Origin: Patiriisocius sp047730165
Lineage (GTDB): Bacteria; Bacteroidota; Bacteroidia; Flavobacteriales; Flavobacteriaceae
Direction: 5' to 3'
Assembly (NCBI RefSeq): GCF_047730165.1
Contig: NZ_CP159834.1
Location: 62,001-126,000, forward strand
DNA length: 64,000 nucleotides
Each line of letters begins with the position of its first letter. The first letter of the stretch is position 1. The notes under the pieces were generated by a model. It had not been told where the DNA came from. It was given only the letters and a program-made list of their open reading frames with translations, and did no database searches. This document shows, piece after piece, positions 9,189 through 16,554 of the stretch. A program made the position numbers and the translations under genes.

Positions 9189-9452
9189 TCATTCTATTAG
9201 AATTCTTCCATCAAGATCATCAGGTTTAAAATAACGAAGTGATTTTACAAACTTTCTTTTTTCAGAAACTAGGGTATCCAGGTGGATATTGAAATCTTTA
9301 CGGGCCCAAAAGAAAACGTTTAGACACCCATTACTCACATTTACATAGCAAACAGAGCACCTTTCACTTAAAAAAAACTGGCAATCGCCATTTATAAAGT
9401 AGTCCCAGCCTAGCAAGATTTGCTGAATAAGCAGTTGCACCTCAAGCAACAT
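9189..9452 (-). CDS. hypothetical protein, 87 aa
   Basis: Small protein read from an ATG 9 bp after the stop of the upstream oxidoreductase gene, so probably the second gene of that transcript. The sequence contains three cysteines in a short central region (GDCQFFLSERCSVCYVN) and a mixed charged C-terminus ending DLDGRILIE. There is no signal peptide or clear membrane helix. I do not recognise the family. The close spacing and normal codon use favour a real gene. Confidence 0.5.
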   Translation of the reverse strand: MLLEVQLLIQQILLGWDYFINGDCQFFLSERCSVCYVNVSNGCLNVFFWARKDFNIHLDTLVSEKRKFVKSLRYFKPDDLDGRILIE

Positions 9453-9461
9453 AGCCCTGAA

Positions 9462-10673
9462 TTATTCTCCCGCAACATAGTCTAACAAGTACGAAAATCG
9501 TTCTGTCAATGTGCCCTGTTTTGTAGTCATTCGTGCACGTTTTAACATCCCTCGATCGTCATTATTGAAGAATGCTGGAATAACGTTTTCTAAAAACATC
9601 TCACCAAACCCTTCACTAGCGTCTTTAGGCAATTCGCAAGGTAGGTTGTCTACCGCCATCATAGTAATCGCTCCCGGAGCATCCATGGCAACTTCACTTT
9701 CTGTTTGAGGATCATACCCATAAAACGGGTCTGCAATCGTAGATGATTTTATGGTTGCCGCCACGGGCCCATCTATATCACATGAAATATCAGCTATAAG
9801 ACGTATGCGGAAATTTTCTTGCTTGGCATCTGCTCTAGTAAATAAATAAGGTGCATTATTTCCATAAAAATGACCGGCAATAAAGAAATCTGTTTCTGAT
9901 GCGTAGGGCATAAAATTGCTTTCATAAGGAGCTGGATCTTTGTAAAAAGCATGCTTCTCTCCTACTTTGCCATCTTTGCGTTTATTGTATTCCATTACAT
10001 CTGCCATACAATACACAGGCTCTGTAAATTGTGATGTTAAATAAAGCGCATCACTTACTTGTTTTATTTTTAAATAATCTAATATTTCCTTAGCACCTTG
10101 CGCTACTTTGCCCGTTCCTGTGAGTATAATTTTAATCGCAGGTAGTTTGATTTTATCTAACTCTTTTTTTACGGCATCAAGATCTGCAAGGCTTTCTACC
10201 TTAGGCAGATTAAACAAACTATCTCGTATCCCTAAGGCTCTAAAACCGTTGTAAGCACCTACTAATCCAGCATAGCGCCCAAAACCAATAAGCCTTGCTC
10301 CACTTTGCTTTACAATAGTCTCATGGTCATACATCTCGATATTTTTCTCGAGCATCGCTAAGAGTAAGTCTCTATTATAAGGTTGTTTTTTTATGGTATG
10401 CGAGAAGTAGAAATACTTCTTGTTTGGTATTAAAGCAGCCACTGGCACTTCTTTAACACCGAGCATTACATCTGCTTCCGTTACATCATCCTTTACTTCA
10501 AAACCTGCATCACGATATGCGCCATCGGTAAAGACACGAATATCACTAGACTCTACAATAAATTGAGCCTCAGGAAATAAAGTCGCGGCTTCTTTTAGTT
10601 TTTCTGGTGAGAAAACCACACGTCTATCTGGCGGGTTTTTACGTTCTTTAAGGATAGCAAAAGTAATTGGCAT
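9462..10673 (-). CDS. saccharopine dehydrogenase (LYS1)-like NAD(P)-dependent oxidoreductase
   Basis: 403 residues. The N-terminus (ILKERKNPPDRRVVFSPEKL) and YFYFSHTIKKQPYNRDLL match the alanine dehydrogenase/transhydrogenase N-terminal fold used by LYS1-type saccharopine dehydrogenases. The middle has SGARLIGFGRYAGLVGAYNG and a nucleotide-binding segment IILTGTGKVAQGAKEIL (about residues 182-198). The C-terminal part DISCDIDGPVAATIKSSTIADPFYGYDP is also family-like. The family reaction is NAD-dependent interconversion of saccharopine and lysine plus 2-oxoglutarate; whether this enzyme uses saccharopine cannot be proved here. Cytoplasmic. Confidence 0.75.
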   Translation of the reverse strand: MPITFAILKERKNPPDRRVVFSPEKLKEAATLFPEAQFIVESSDIRVFTDGAYRDAGFEVKDDVTEADVMLGVKEVPVAALIPNKKYFYFSHTIKKQPYNRDLLLAMLEKNIEMYDHETIVKQSGARLIGFGRYAGLVGAYNGFRALGIRDSLFNLPKVESLADLDAVKKELDKIKLPAIKIILTGTGKVAQGAKEILDYLKIKQVSDALYLTSQFTEPVYCMADVMEYNKRKDGKVGEKHAFYKDPAPYESNFMPYASETDFFIAGHFYGNNAPYLFTRADAKQENFRIRLIADISCDIDGPVAATIKSSTIADPFYGYDPQTESEVAMDAPGAITMMAVDNLPCELPKDASEGFGEMFLENVIPAFFNNDDRGMLKRARMTTKQGTLTERFSYLLDYVAGE

Positions 10674-10703
10674 TTGGTACGGATTTTGTTATGTATAGAA
10701 GGT

Positions 10704-10711
10704 CAAAGATA
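10704..10711 (-). promoter_or_regulatory. TAnnTTTG -7 element of the saccharopine dehydrogenase-like gene
   Basis: Minus-strand TATCTTTG about 30 bp upstream of the start at 10673. Confidence 0.55.
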
Positions 10712-10816
10712 GCGCAAATCTTGTATATTTACGCCCTCTTAAGATTCAAGATTCTGTTAGCTCGTATGAATGTATTATACAGACTACTACTAATAAGAGC
10801 TTAGTTAAGAGAATAC

Positions 10817-11213
10817 GGGGCCGACTGGTTTTGACAGCGGGTTTTCGGGTATAGTAAGCATGTAGAGCGCTGGAAAACAGCTCTTAAATCTCATTTTTCA
10901 CACTTTTTAAACGGCGAGAACAACTACGCCCTAGCTGCATAATCCGAATTATAGTAGGATTACGCCTCGGCCCGCTAGGCGGGCAAGCAGGAAGTCACTC
11001 AAACACCTTGGTTTACGGTTTTTGATATAGTGACTTCGTAAAAGTAAACCTATCTGTTGTGGTACCTAGACATAGCAGAGACATCTAATTTAGGATAAGG
11101 GGTGCGTTGGTAGTTTTTGACCGGCAATCTCACGAAAATCTAAATAAAAACTAAACATGTAGAAAGCTGTGCAAGTGCACGTTTGGACGGGAGTTCGAAT
11201 CTCCCCGGCTCCA
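10817..11213 (+). ncRNA. ssrA: tmRNA (SsrA)
   Basis: The 5' end GGGGCCGACTGGTTTTGACAG and the 3' end CGGCTCC plus discriminator A pair into a 7-bp tRNA-like acceptor stem. The T-arm reads GGGAGTTCGAATCTCCC. The CCA is not encoded (ACT follows). The resume codon GGC at 10913 begins the tag GENNYALAA, ending at TAA 10940-10942, so with the tRNA-borne Ala the added peptide is (A)GENNYALAA, a proteolysis tag ending in LAA. A GC-rich hairpin (GCCCGC TAG GCGGGC, 10970-10984) lies after the tag, within the pseudoknot region. It rescues stalled ribosomes together with SmpB. Confidence 0.97.
10913..10942 (+). other. tmRNA tag-peptide reading frame
   Basis: Codons GGC GAG AAC AAC TAC GCC CTA GCT GCA TAA encode GENNYALAA followed by a stop. 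This is the trans-translation message inside the tmRNA. Confidence 0.95.
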
Positions 11214-11225
11214 CTGATCAAGTAG

Positions 11226-11254
11226 AAAGCCATTCGCATAAGCGGATGGTTTTG
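11226..11254 (+). terminator. probable tmRNA terminator
   Basis: CCATTCGC and GCGGATGG pair around ATAA with one G-U pair, and the stem extends by A-U pairs into the following TTTT. It lies 13 bp after the tmRNA 3' end. Confidence 0.55.
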
Positions 11255-11411
11255 CTATTTTACGTAGAAATTGAGCTCGCTCAAAATTTAAGAATAAGAT
11301 AAGTACGTAGCGCAGGGATTTCAATTATCAGAACGGAAGCCATTGGGGATTGCGCTTACCTAATCTTAGTCATTCACCCTTAATTATTCCAACCTATAAA
11401 AATTCTGTACA

Positions 11412-11440
11412 ATAAAAAAACCGACCAAAATGGACGGTTT
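11412..11440 (-). terminator. terminator of the rhodanese operon
   Basis: AAACCG-A-CC and GG-A-CGGTTT form a hairpin with one A.A mismatch. On the minus strand it is followed by seven T residues, as an intrinsic terminator of the rhodanese genes should be. A copy of ATTTCCGAAG sits 3 bp away, between this hairpin and the stop codon. Confidence 0.65.
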
Positions 11441-11442
11441 AT

Positions 11443-11452
11443 ATTTCCGAAG
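11443..11452 (+). repeat. decamer ATTTCCGAAG, copy 2 (3' of rhodanese operon)
   Basis: Exact intergenic copy between the rhodanese stop and its terminator hairpin. Confidence 0.7.
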
Positions 11453-11483
11453 AAAAAAACTTTCTGTTTATTAAATAATACTG

Positions 11484-11912
11484 CTATTCTTTAACGACTT
11501 CCAAGTCATGTGCCTGCCAGTTGGTAATACCACCTTGTAAATCAAATATCTGCGTAAAGCCCATATCTGCTAGTATTTCACTTGCCCTCGCACTACGACC
11601 TCCACTTTTACAATAGACATACACAGGTTTACTTCTATCAAGCTTTGCCGCCTTTTCTTTAAATCCTGGTGTGGTCACACATATATTTTGTGATGACTTT
11701 AAATGAGTAACACCGTATTCTTCTGGGGTACGCACGTCTAACAATTGTAGAGACTGGTCCTCTTGCAAAGAATCATACACCTCTTTTGGGCTAATTACCG
11801 TAATCGTAGATTGTACCGTTTCTGTTTGCGGGTTGATCTGTTTCACTTTTTCTTTACAACTAGTTAACATTGTAACGGTAAAGAGTGCTATTGGTATAAA
11901 TAAATATTTCAT
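11484..11912 (-). CDS. rhodanese-domain lipoprotein
   Basis: 142 residues from the ATG at 11912 that reads MKYLFIPIALFTVTMLTSC, giving a lipoprotein signal with Cys19; the ORF can be extended 8 codons upstream but that would bury the signal. A single rhodanese domain follows (LLDVRTPEEYG, then VYVYCKSGGRSARAS with the active-site Cys in the CxxGxR loop, then GGITNWQ). Rhodaneses carry sulfur as a cysteine persulfide; a lipid-anchored one probably acts in the periplasm. The ATG overlaps the stop of the preceding rhodanese gene by one base (TAATG), so the two are translationally coupled. Confidence 0.85.
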   Translation of the reverse strand: MKYLFIPIALFTVTMLTSCKEKVKQINPQTETVQSTITVISPKEVYDSLQEDQSLQLLDVRTPEEYGVTHLKSSQNICVTTPGFKEKAAKLDRSKPVYVYCKSGGRSARASEILADMGFTQIFDLQGGITNWQAHDLEVVKE

Positions 11913-12223
11913 TAGAGTGTTGTTTCGCCATCCCATTGAGAAAAACCTCCCAATAGATTGCTTGTGTTTTTAAAACCTATAGACTCCATAATCATACATG
12001 CCTGTGCACTTCTACTGCCAGCTTTACAGTACACAAAGTAATGCACGTCCTTATCTAGTTCATTAGCTCCTTCCATAAAAGCTCTCGCGTTCAAGATATC
12101 TAAGTGTTTTGCATTAGGAATATAGCCTTCTGCCACTTCAGACTCCGTGCGTACATCCAGAATGATTGCATTTTCATCTTTTGCAAGTTCATCTCGCCAT
12201 TGTACTTGGTTCAAATCTTTCAT
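11912..12223 (-). CDS. cytoplasmic rhodanese-domain protein
   Basis: 103 residues, essentially a single stand-alone rhodanese domain of GlpE-like size: IILDVRTESEVAEGYIPNA at the N-terminal half, and the active-site loop YCKAGSRSAQA with catalytic Cys, then GGFSQWDG at the end. There is no signal peptide, so it is cytoplasmic, in contrast to its partner lipoprotein encoded by the overlapping next gene. Sulfurtransferase activity is inferred from the conserved Cys and Arg of the loop. The physiological acceptor is unknown. Confidence 0.88.
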   Translation of the reverse strand: MKDLNQVQWRDELAKDENAIILDVRTESEVAEGYIPNAKHLDILNARAFMEGANELDKDVHYFVYCKAGSRSAQACMIMESIGFKNTSNLLGGFSQWDGETTL

Positions 12224-12333
12224 TGTTGTAATCTCTTGTTAAATTTTATAATGCGTAATAGTACGACTAAGTAAAGCTTCAACAATAAAAATGCCGAAAC
12301 GTTTAAAGCTTCGATATTTTTATTTATCTCAAA

Positions 12334-12939
12334 TTATTTTAAGAGCGCATCAAGTGTTAATGCATCCATTTTTCCGTCAGAAAACAGACCGTTATCTGCT
12401 TCAAATTTTTTGAGAGCCGATTGAGTTCCTAAGCTATAAAGCCCATCTTGTTGAATAGCTTCACCTTTTTCAATCAATATACCCTGAACTTCAAAAATAA
12501 AGGCGCTTCGTTCTCCTAGTTTAAATTCATTTTGCAGCGGGCTTATGTAGAACATCGTTTTAATAAGCTCCTTTTTTTTCGAATCTTTAGAAGGTGATAC
12601 TTTAGTACTCTTAGCTACTATTAATTGATCTTCATAATATTTTACAGCTGCTATCTTTGTTGCATAATCTGAAACTGCAGATACTGTTTTGGCATTATCA
12701 CTTTCTGGATTACGCACATCAATATCGTTTGCACTCCATTGGGTAATCACATAACCGTTGAGTTTTGCTACAGCATCTTGGTAATCTAATAATAGGGCCT
12801 TATCAACATGATCTTTAGGAATCTCGAAAGAAGACACATACAGATAATTAGGAGGATTAAACCGTTGCCAATTATCATAAACATGATACCCCATAATGAC
12901 TATAATAACTGCAAAAAGAAAGATAATGATGGCCTTCAT
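12334..12939 (-). CDS. membrane-anchored protein with peptidoglycan-binding-like C-terminus
   Basis: 201 residues. One N-terminal transmembrane helix (about residues 2-19, IIIFLFAVIIVIMGY) leaves the rest outside the membrane. The middle part is not recognised. The last ~45 residues (KGEAIQQDGLYSLGTQSALKKF, then DNGLFSDGKMDALTLDAL) resemble a PG_binding_1 repeat, with the GxxGxxTxxALxxF pattern partly kept. This suggests a cell-wall-associated role, but the similarity is by eye only. It stands alone 110 bp upstream of the rhodanese pair on the same strand. Confidence 0.6.
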   Translation of the reverse strand: MKAIIIFLFAVIIVIMGYHVYDNWQRFNPPNYLYVSSFEIPKDHVDKALLLDYQDAVAKLNGYVITQWSANDIDVRNPESDNAKTVSAVSDYATKIAAVKYYEDQLIVAKSTKVSPSKDSKKKELIKTMFYISPLQNEFKLGERSAFIFEVQGILIEKGEAIQQDGLYSLGTQSALKKFEADNGLFSDGKMDALTLDALLK

Positions 12940-13236
12940 TGTAAGAGGTTAAGTTGTTTCAAATATACTAAAAAACCATTGGCAATAGCTGCGCTTTTGC
13001 TCCAAAAGAAATGCCCAAGGGTTTATCCATCGGCATTGATAAATTTAAGAATGGTAATTAAATTTATAAAACCTTTTAAAACGACTCCCGCATCTACTTA
13101 AAGCTTGTTAGAAGAAAAAACACCGCGACAACCAAACACCTCATTAGTTTTAAACACTACTATGATCGCGGTAAACATACCTTCAGTTATTAAATATTTG
13201 TTAAACGACACAACACTATCTATTAAAAAGAATTAC
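12940..13236. other. intergenic region between divergent genes
   Basis: Nearly 300 bp with no convincing gene. It contains a spaced inverted repeat ACCGCGA/TCGCGGT (around 13133 and 13176) and ends at the marR operator. An ORF running through its left part overlaps the start of the neighbouring gene and looks spurious. Confidence 0.5.
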
Positions 13237-13267
13237 ATTTGTCCACACAACAGTTGTATGTACAAAT
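13234..13267 (+). promoter_or_regulatory. marR operator overlapping its own -7 element
   Basis: A 31-bp imperfect palindrome at 13237-13267 has arms ATTTGT..CA.ACAAC and GTTGT.TG..ACAAAT, with two mismatched position pairs and a central base. It overlaps the -7 element TACATTTG (13234-13241) and ends exactly at the marR start codon. A symmetrical site of this size over the promoter fits a dimeric MarR autorepressor operator. Confidence 0.65.
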
Positions 13268-13720
13268 ATGAATATTGAAAAAGTAATAAAATCAAATCAG
13301 GCATTAGGTTTAGAAACTAAAACAGTCATTAACCTGATGTACACGAGTAGAATAATTGAAGAAAGTGTACTTCAAGTGATCAAAGAGCATGACATTAGCA
13401 CGCAACAATATAATGTCTTAAGAATCTTAAGAGGTCAAAAAGGTGTTGCCGCAAACTTATCTACCGTTCAGGAAAGAATGATCGATAAAAGCAGTAATAC
13501 TACAAGATTGATAGACAAACTAATTACAAAAGAGCTCGTAAATAGGCAAGTATGTAAAAATAATAGAAGAAAAATAGAGCTATTTATAACCTCCCAAGGT
13601 CTTGTATTACTCGCAAGCTTAGACCCAATTACCGAAACAAACAACAAACAACAATTGCAGAAACTCTCAGAAAATGAACTGCAAACACTCAATACATTAT
13701 TAGATAAACTAAGAGATTAA
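13268..13720 (+). CDS. MarR-family transcriptional regulator
   Basis: 150 residues. A winged helix-turn-helix regulator: the N-terminal dimerisation helix (TVINLMYTSRIIEESVLQVIKEHDIS), DNA-recognition region QYNVLRILRGQ and NLSTVQERMIDKSSNTTRLIDKL, then the wing VNRQVCKNNRRKIELFITSQG. Members are dimeric repressors released by small ligands or thiol oxidation; Cys in VCKNNRR sits in the wing region. A near-palindromic operator covers the promoter, so autoregulation is likely. yceI follows 40 bp downstream on the same strand and is the likely co-regulated target. Confidence 0.9.
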   Translation: MNIEKVIKSNQALGLETKTVINLMYTSRIIEESVLQVIKEHDISTQQYNVLRILRGQKGVAANLSTVQERMIDKSSNTTRLIDKLITKELVNRQVCKNNRRKIELFITSQGLVLLASLDPITETNNKQQLQKLSENELQTLNTLLDKLRD

Positions 13721-13760
13721 TTAAATTTAAAAAAGGGCGCCTCCTTTAAGGCACAACGTT

Positions 13761-14333
13761 ATGAAAACAATAAAATCAATTTTAATTGCAACAGTAGTAT
13801 TAGGAGCTACGACATTTACACAGGCACAAACAGTTAAAAAAGCGATTAACGCAGAAAACAGTGCTATCACTTGGACAGGTGAAAAAGTATTAGGATCACA
13901 TACAGGAACAATCACTTTTACAGAAGGGGTGCTAGAGATGGACGGAGAAATGCTAACTGGCGGAATGTTTACAGTAGATATGACTTCTATAAATGTAACT
14001 GACCTCAAAGTAGGCGAAGGAAAAGAGAAACTAGAAGGTCATTTAAAAAGTGATGATTTCTTTGGTATCGGAACCTACCCAACAGCCACACTTGCGTTCA
14101 CAAAGGTTCAAAAAATGTCTGATGGCTACGAGATAGATGCAAGTATCACCATAAAAGGCACAACAGAGCCTATTTCTTTTGAGTTAGCAACTGTAGAAGA
14201 TGCTATGACTGCATCATTTAAAATAGACAGAACAAAGCACAATGTTCGTTATGGTTCTGGAAGCTTTTTTGACAGTTTAGGAGACAATACAATTTCTGAT
14301 AATTTCACATTAGATGTAGTTTTAAAATTTTAA
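13761..14333 (+). CDS. YceI-family periplasmic protein
   Basis: 190 residues with an N-terminal signal peptide (MKTIKSILIATVVLGATTFTQAQ). Lipocalin-like YceI fold: SAITWTGEKVLGSHTGTI at the start, GEGKEKLEGHLKSDDFFGIGTYPTATL in the middle (the conserved L.s.dFFd...P.a.f segment), and KTKHNVRYGSG-type and FTLDVVLKF at the end. Family members bind polyisoprenoids such as ubiquinone precursors in a hydrophobic pocket. The position behind a MarR gene suggests stress- or ligand-regulated expression. Confidence 0.9.
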   Translation: MKTIKSILIATVVLGATTFTQAQTVKKAINAENSAITWTGEKVLGSHTGTITFTEGVLEMDGEMLTGGMFTVDMTSINVTDLKVGEGKEKLEGHLKSDDFFGIGTYPTATLAFTKVQKMSDGYEIDASITIKGTTEPISFELATVEDAMTASFKIDRTKHNVRYGSGSFFDSLGDNTISDNFTLDVVLKF

Positions 14334-14345
14334 GCAAATTTTAAG

Positions 14346-14374
14346 TTGTGAGTTTTTATGATTCACTATCTTTG
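14346..14374 (+). promoter_or_regulatory. trp operon promoter
   Basis: TTG at 14346-14348 and TATCTTTG at 14367-14374 are separated by 18 bp, a good match to the Bacteroidota -33/-7 promoter. The inferred start is only a few bases before the leader peptide ATG. Confidence 0.75.
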
Positions 14375-14386
14375 ACCTTTATAATT

Positions 14387-14437
14387 ATGCAAATAACAAA
14401 TAATCATACTTGGTGGTGGAACAACTCTCGACGATAA
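14387..14437 (+). CDS. trpL: trp leader peptide (MQITNNHTWWWNNSRR)
   Basis: A 16-codon reading frame with three consecutive TGG codons at 14411-14419, followed by a stop and, 37 bp later, an intrinsic terminator in front of trpE. Ribosome stalling at the Trp codons when Trp-tRNA is scarce would let transcription pass the terminator. A hairpin just after the Trp codons (CTC.ACGAT/ATCGT.GAG, 14426-14443) and another at 14460-14473 (GTATTT/AAATAC) are candidates for the alternative structures. The symbol trpL is used by analogy with enteric leaders. Confidence 0.88.
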   Translation: MQITNNHTWWWNNSRR

Positions 14438-14474
14438 TCGTGAGAAAAGCACTATTGTAGTATTTTCAAATACC

Positions 14475-14505
14475 AAAGGCTTGTCATCACGACAAGCCTT
14501 TTTTT
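14475..14505 (+). terminator. trp attenuator terminator
   Basis: A perfect 11-bp stem, AAAGGCTTGTC and GACAAGCCTTT, around ATCAC, running into a T-tract. It lies between the leader peptide and trpE and is a textbook intrinsic terminator. Confidence 0.92.
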
Positions 14506-14554
14506 ATTGGCTTTAATTTACGCATAGATAGCAATAAAAAATAGCAGGAAAAAA

Positions 14555-15952
14555 ATGTACAAACTAAAAACACATAGTAAAAAATTACTCGCAGACACAC
14601 TCACTCCAGTGTCCGTATACTTGAGGTTGCGCGATAGATTCCCTAAGTGTCTATTACTAGAAAGCAGCGATTATCACGCAAACGATAATAGTTTTAGCTA
14701 CATCTGCTGCAACCCTATTGCATCGATTAAAATTGCGAATGAACAAATAACACAACAGTATCCTGATGGCACTTCAGAAATTTTAAACATTGACAATGCT
14801 ACGAACGTCCCAAAAATCATCCAGCAATTCTCAGAATCCTTTGAGGCAGATGACTCTAAAGCTTTCAAGTTTATAAACAACGGCCTGTTTGGGTATATGA
14901 GCTATGATATGGTGCGCTATTTTGAAGATATCGAGATTACAAAAAAGAAAGGTGATCTTGAAATTCCTGATGCCTATTACGCGGTATATCAAAATGTAAT
15001 TGCCATCAATCACTTTAACAATGAAGCATACATTTTTGCACATTGCTATAAGAGCGAAAATAATATAGAAGAGATGGAACGTCTCTTAACGTCAAAGAAT
15101 TTTGCCGAATATCCATTCGCCAAAAACGGAGCGCCCACAACAAACTTAAAAGACGAGGACTTTAAAGAACTAGTGATCAAATGCAAAGCGCATTGTGCAC
15201 GTGGTGATGTTTTCCAGATTGTACCAAGCAAACGCTTTTCTCAAAAATTTACCGGTGACGAGTTTAATGTATACAGAGCATTACGCAGCATAAACCCATC
15301 ACCTTACCTATTCTATTTTGACTACGGAAATTTTAAAATTTTCGGAAGTTCGCCAGAAGCACAATTAGTAGTAAGTGGAGATCAAGCAGAAATTCATCCT
15401 ATTGCCGGGACCTTTAAAAGAACAGGTAATGATGAGCAAGATGCCCTTCTCGCCAAGCAACTTTCCGCAGATGAAAAAGAGAATAGCGAGCATGTAATGC
15501 TTGTAGATCTGGCAAGAAATGATCTAAGCCGTCACGGGAGCAATGTGAAAGTAGAAACCTATCGTGAGGTTCAGTTTTTCTCGCACGTGATTCATTTAGT
15601 AAGCAAAGTAACCGCAACAAAAAATAAAGAGACCGCAACGATGCAAGTGGTCGCAGACACATTTCCTGCAGGAACATTAAGTGGCGCTCCCAAGCATAAC
15701 GCGATGACCTTGCTAGAGAAATACGAAAACGTGAATAGAGATTTCTACGGCGGCGCGATTGGTTTCATGGATTTTAAAGGCAACTTTAATCACGCCATCA
15801 TCATTAGAAGTTTTGTGAGTAAAAATCACACACTACATTTTCAAGCAGGTGCGGGAGTGGTAAATGATAGTGATCCAGAAAAAGAACTACAAGAAGTATA
15901 TCACAAATTAGGAGCTTTGCAGAAAGCGCTAGAGTTAGCAGAAGAAATTTAA
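14555..15952 (+). CDS. trpE: anthranilate synthase component I
   Basis: 465 residues. Converts chorismate plus ammonia (from TrpG) to anthranilate, the first step of tryptophan synthesis. Contains the N-terminal feedback element LLLESSD (residues ~32-38, the LLES Trp-binding motif) and the chorismate-binding core: HPIAGTFKRTG, ENSEHVMLVDLARND and FPAGTLSGAPKHNAM, then YGGAIGF. First structural gene of a complete trpEGDCFBA operon, behind a Trp-codon leader and terminator, so probably controlled both by attenuation and by feedback inhibition. Confidence 0.97.
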   Translation: MYKLKTHSKKLLADTLTPVSVYLRLRDRFPKCLLLESSDYHANDNSFSYICCNPIASIKIANEQITQQYPDGTSEILNIDNATNVPKIIQQFSESFEADDSKAFKFINNGLFGYMSYDMVRYFEDIEITKKKGDLEIPDAYYAVYQNVIAINHFNNEAYIFAHCYKSENNIEEMERLLTSKNFAEYPFAKNGAPTTNLKDEDFKELVIKCKAHCARGDVFQIVPSKRFSQKFTGDEFNVYRALRSINPSPYLFYFDYGNFKIFGSSPEAQLVVSGDQAEIHPIAGTFKRTGNDEQDALLAKQLSADEKENSEHVMLVDLARNDLSRHGSNVKVETYREVQFFSHVIHLVSKVTATKNKETATMQVVADTFPAGTLSGAPKHNAMTLLEKYENVNRDFYGGAIGFMDFKGNFNHAIIIRSFVSKNHTLHFQAGAGVVNDSDPEKELQEVYHKLGALQKALELAEEI

Positions 15953-15983
15953 AACAAACCCGCGTATTGTGCGGAGCAGAAAT

Positions 15984-16553
15984 ATGAAAATAATAGTAAT
16001 AGACAATTACGACAGCTTTGTGTACAATCTAGTGCACTATCTAGAAGAATTAGATTGTGAAGTACACGTATTACGTAATGACCAGTTCCATGTGGAAGAT
16101 TTGGAGCGGTATGATAAGATTTTATTATCTCCAGGTCCGGGGATCCCAGAAGAGGCAGGACTACTTAAAGAAGTAATCAAAACATATGCTGGTAAAAAAC
16201 CAATATTAGGGGTTTGTTTAGGGCAACAAGCCATAGGAGAAGTTTTTGGAGGATCATTAACAAACCTATCAAAGGTGTTTCACGGAGTTGCTACCAGGGC
16301 AGAAATACTAGTAGATGACGAACCTTTATTTAAAGGGCTCGGTAAAGAGATCAAAATAGGAAGGTACCATAGCTGGGTAGTAAACAAAGAAGATTTTCCT
16401 GCAAGCCTAGAGATCACGTCTCTGGACGATAATGGACAAATAATGTCACTAAGACATAGAGAACTCGATATTAGAGGCGTTCAGTTTCACCCAGAAAGTG
16501 TACTAACACCTAAGGGAAAAGAGATGATTAAAAACTGGATTGAAATGAAGTAA
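15984..16553 (+). CDS. trpG: anthranilate synthase component II (glutamine amidotransferase)
   Basis: 189 residues from the ATG reading MKIIVIDNYDSF; a GTG five codons upstream is less likely. Class I glutamine amidotransferase: LSPGPGIPEEAG, the nucleophile elbow GVCLGQQAIG (Cys about residue 79) and the His-Glu pair in FHPESVLTP near the C-terminus. Supplies ammonia to TrpE. It lies 31 bp after trpE and 1 bp before trpD. Confidence 0.96.
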   Translation: MKIIVIDNYDSFVYNLVHYLEELDCEVHVLRNDQFHVEDLERYDKILLSPGPGIPEEAGLLKEVIKTYAGKKPILGVCLGQQAIGEVFGGSLTNLSKVFHGVATRAEILVDDEPLFKGLGKEIKIGRYHSWVVNKEDFPASLEITSLDDNGQIMSLRHRELDIRGVQFHPESVLTPKGKEMIKNWIEMK

Positions 16554-16554
16554 G

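Noticed and set aside
12808..13101. 97-codon plus-strand frame upstream of marR
   Set aside because: It lies antisense to the start of a better gene and runs into AT-rich DNA.
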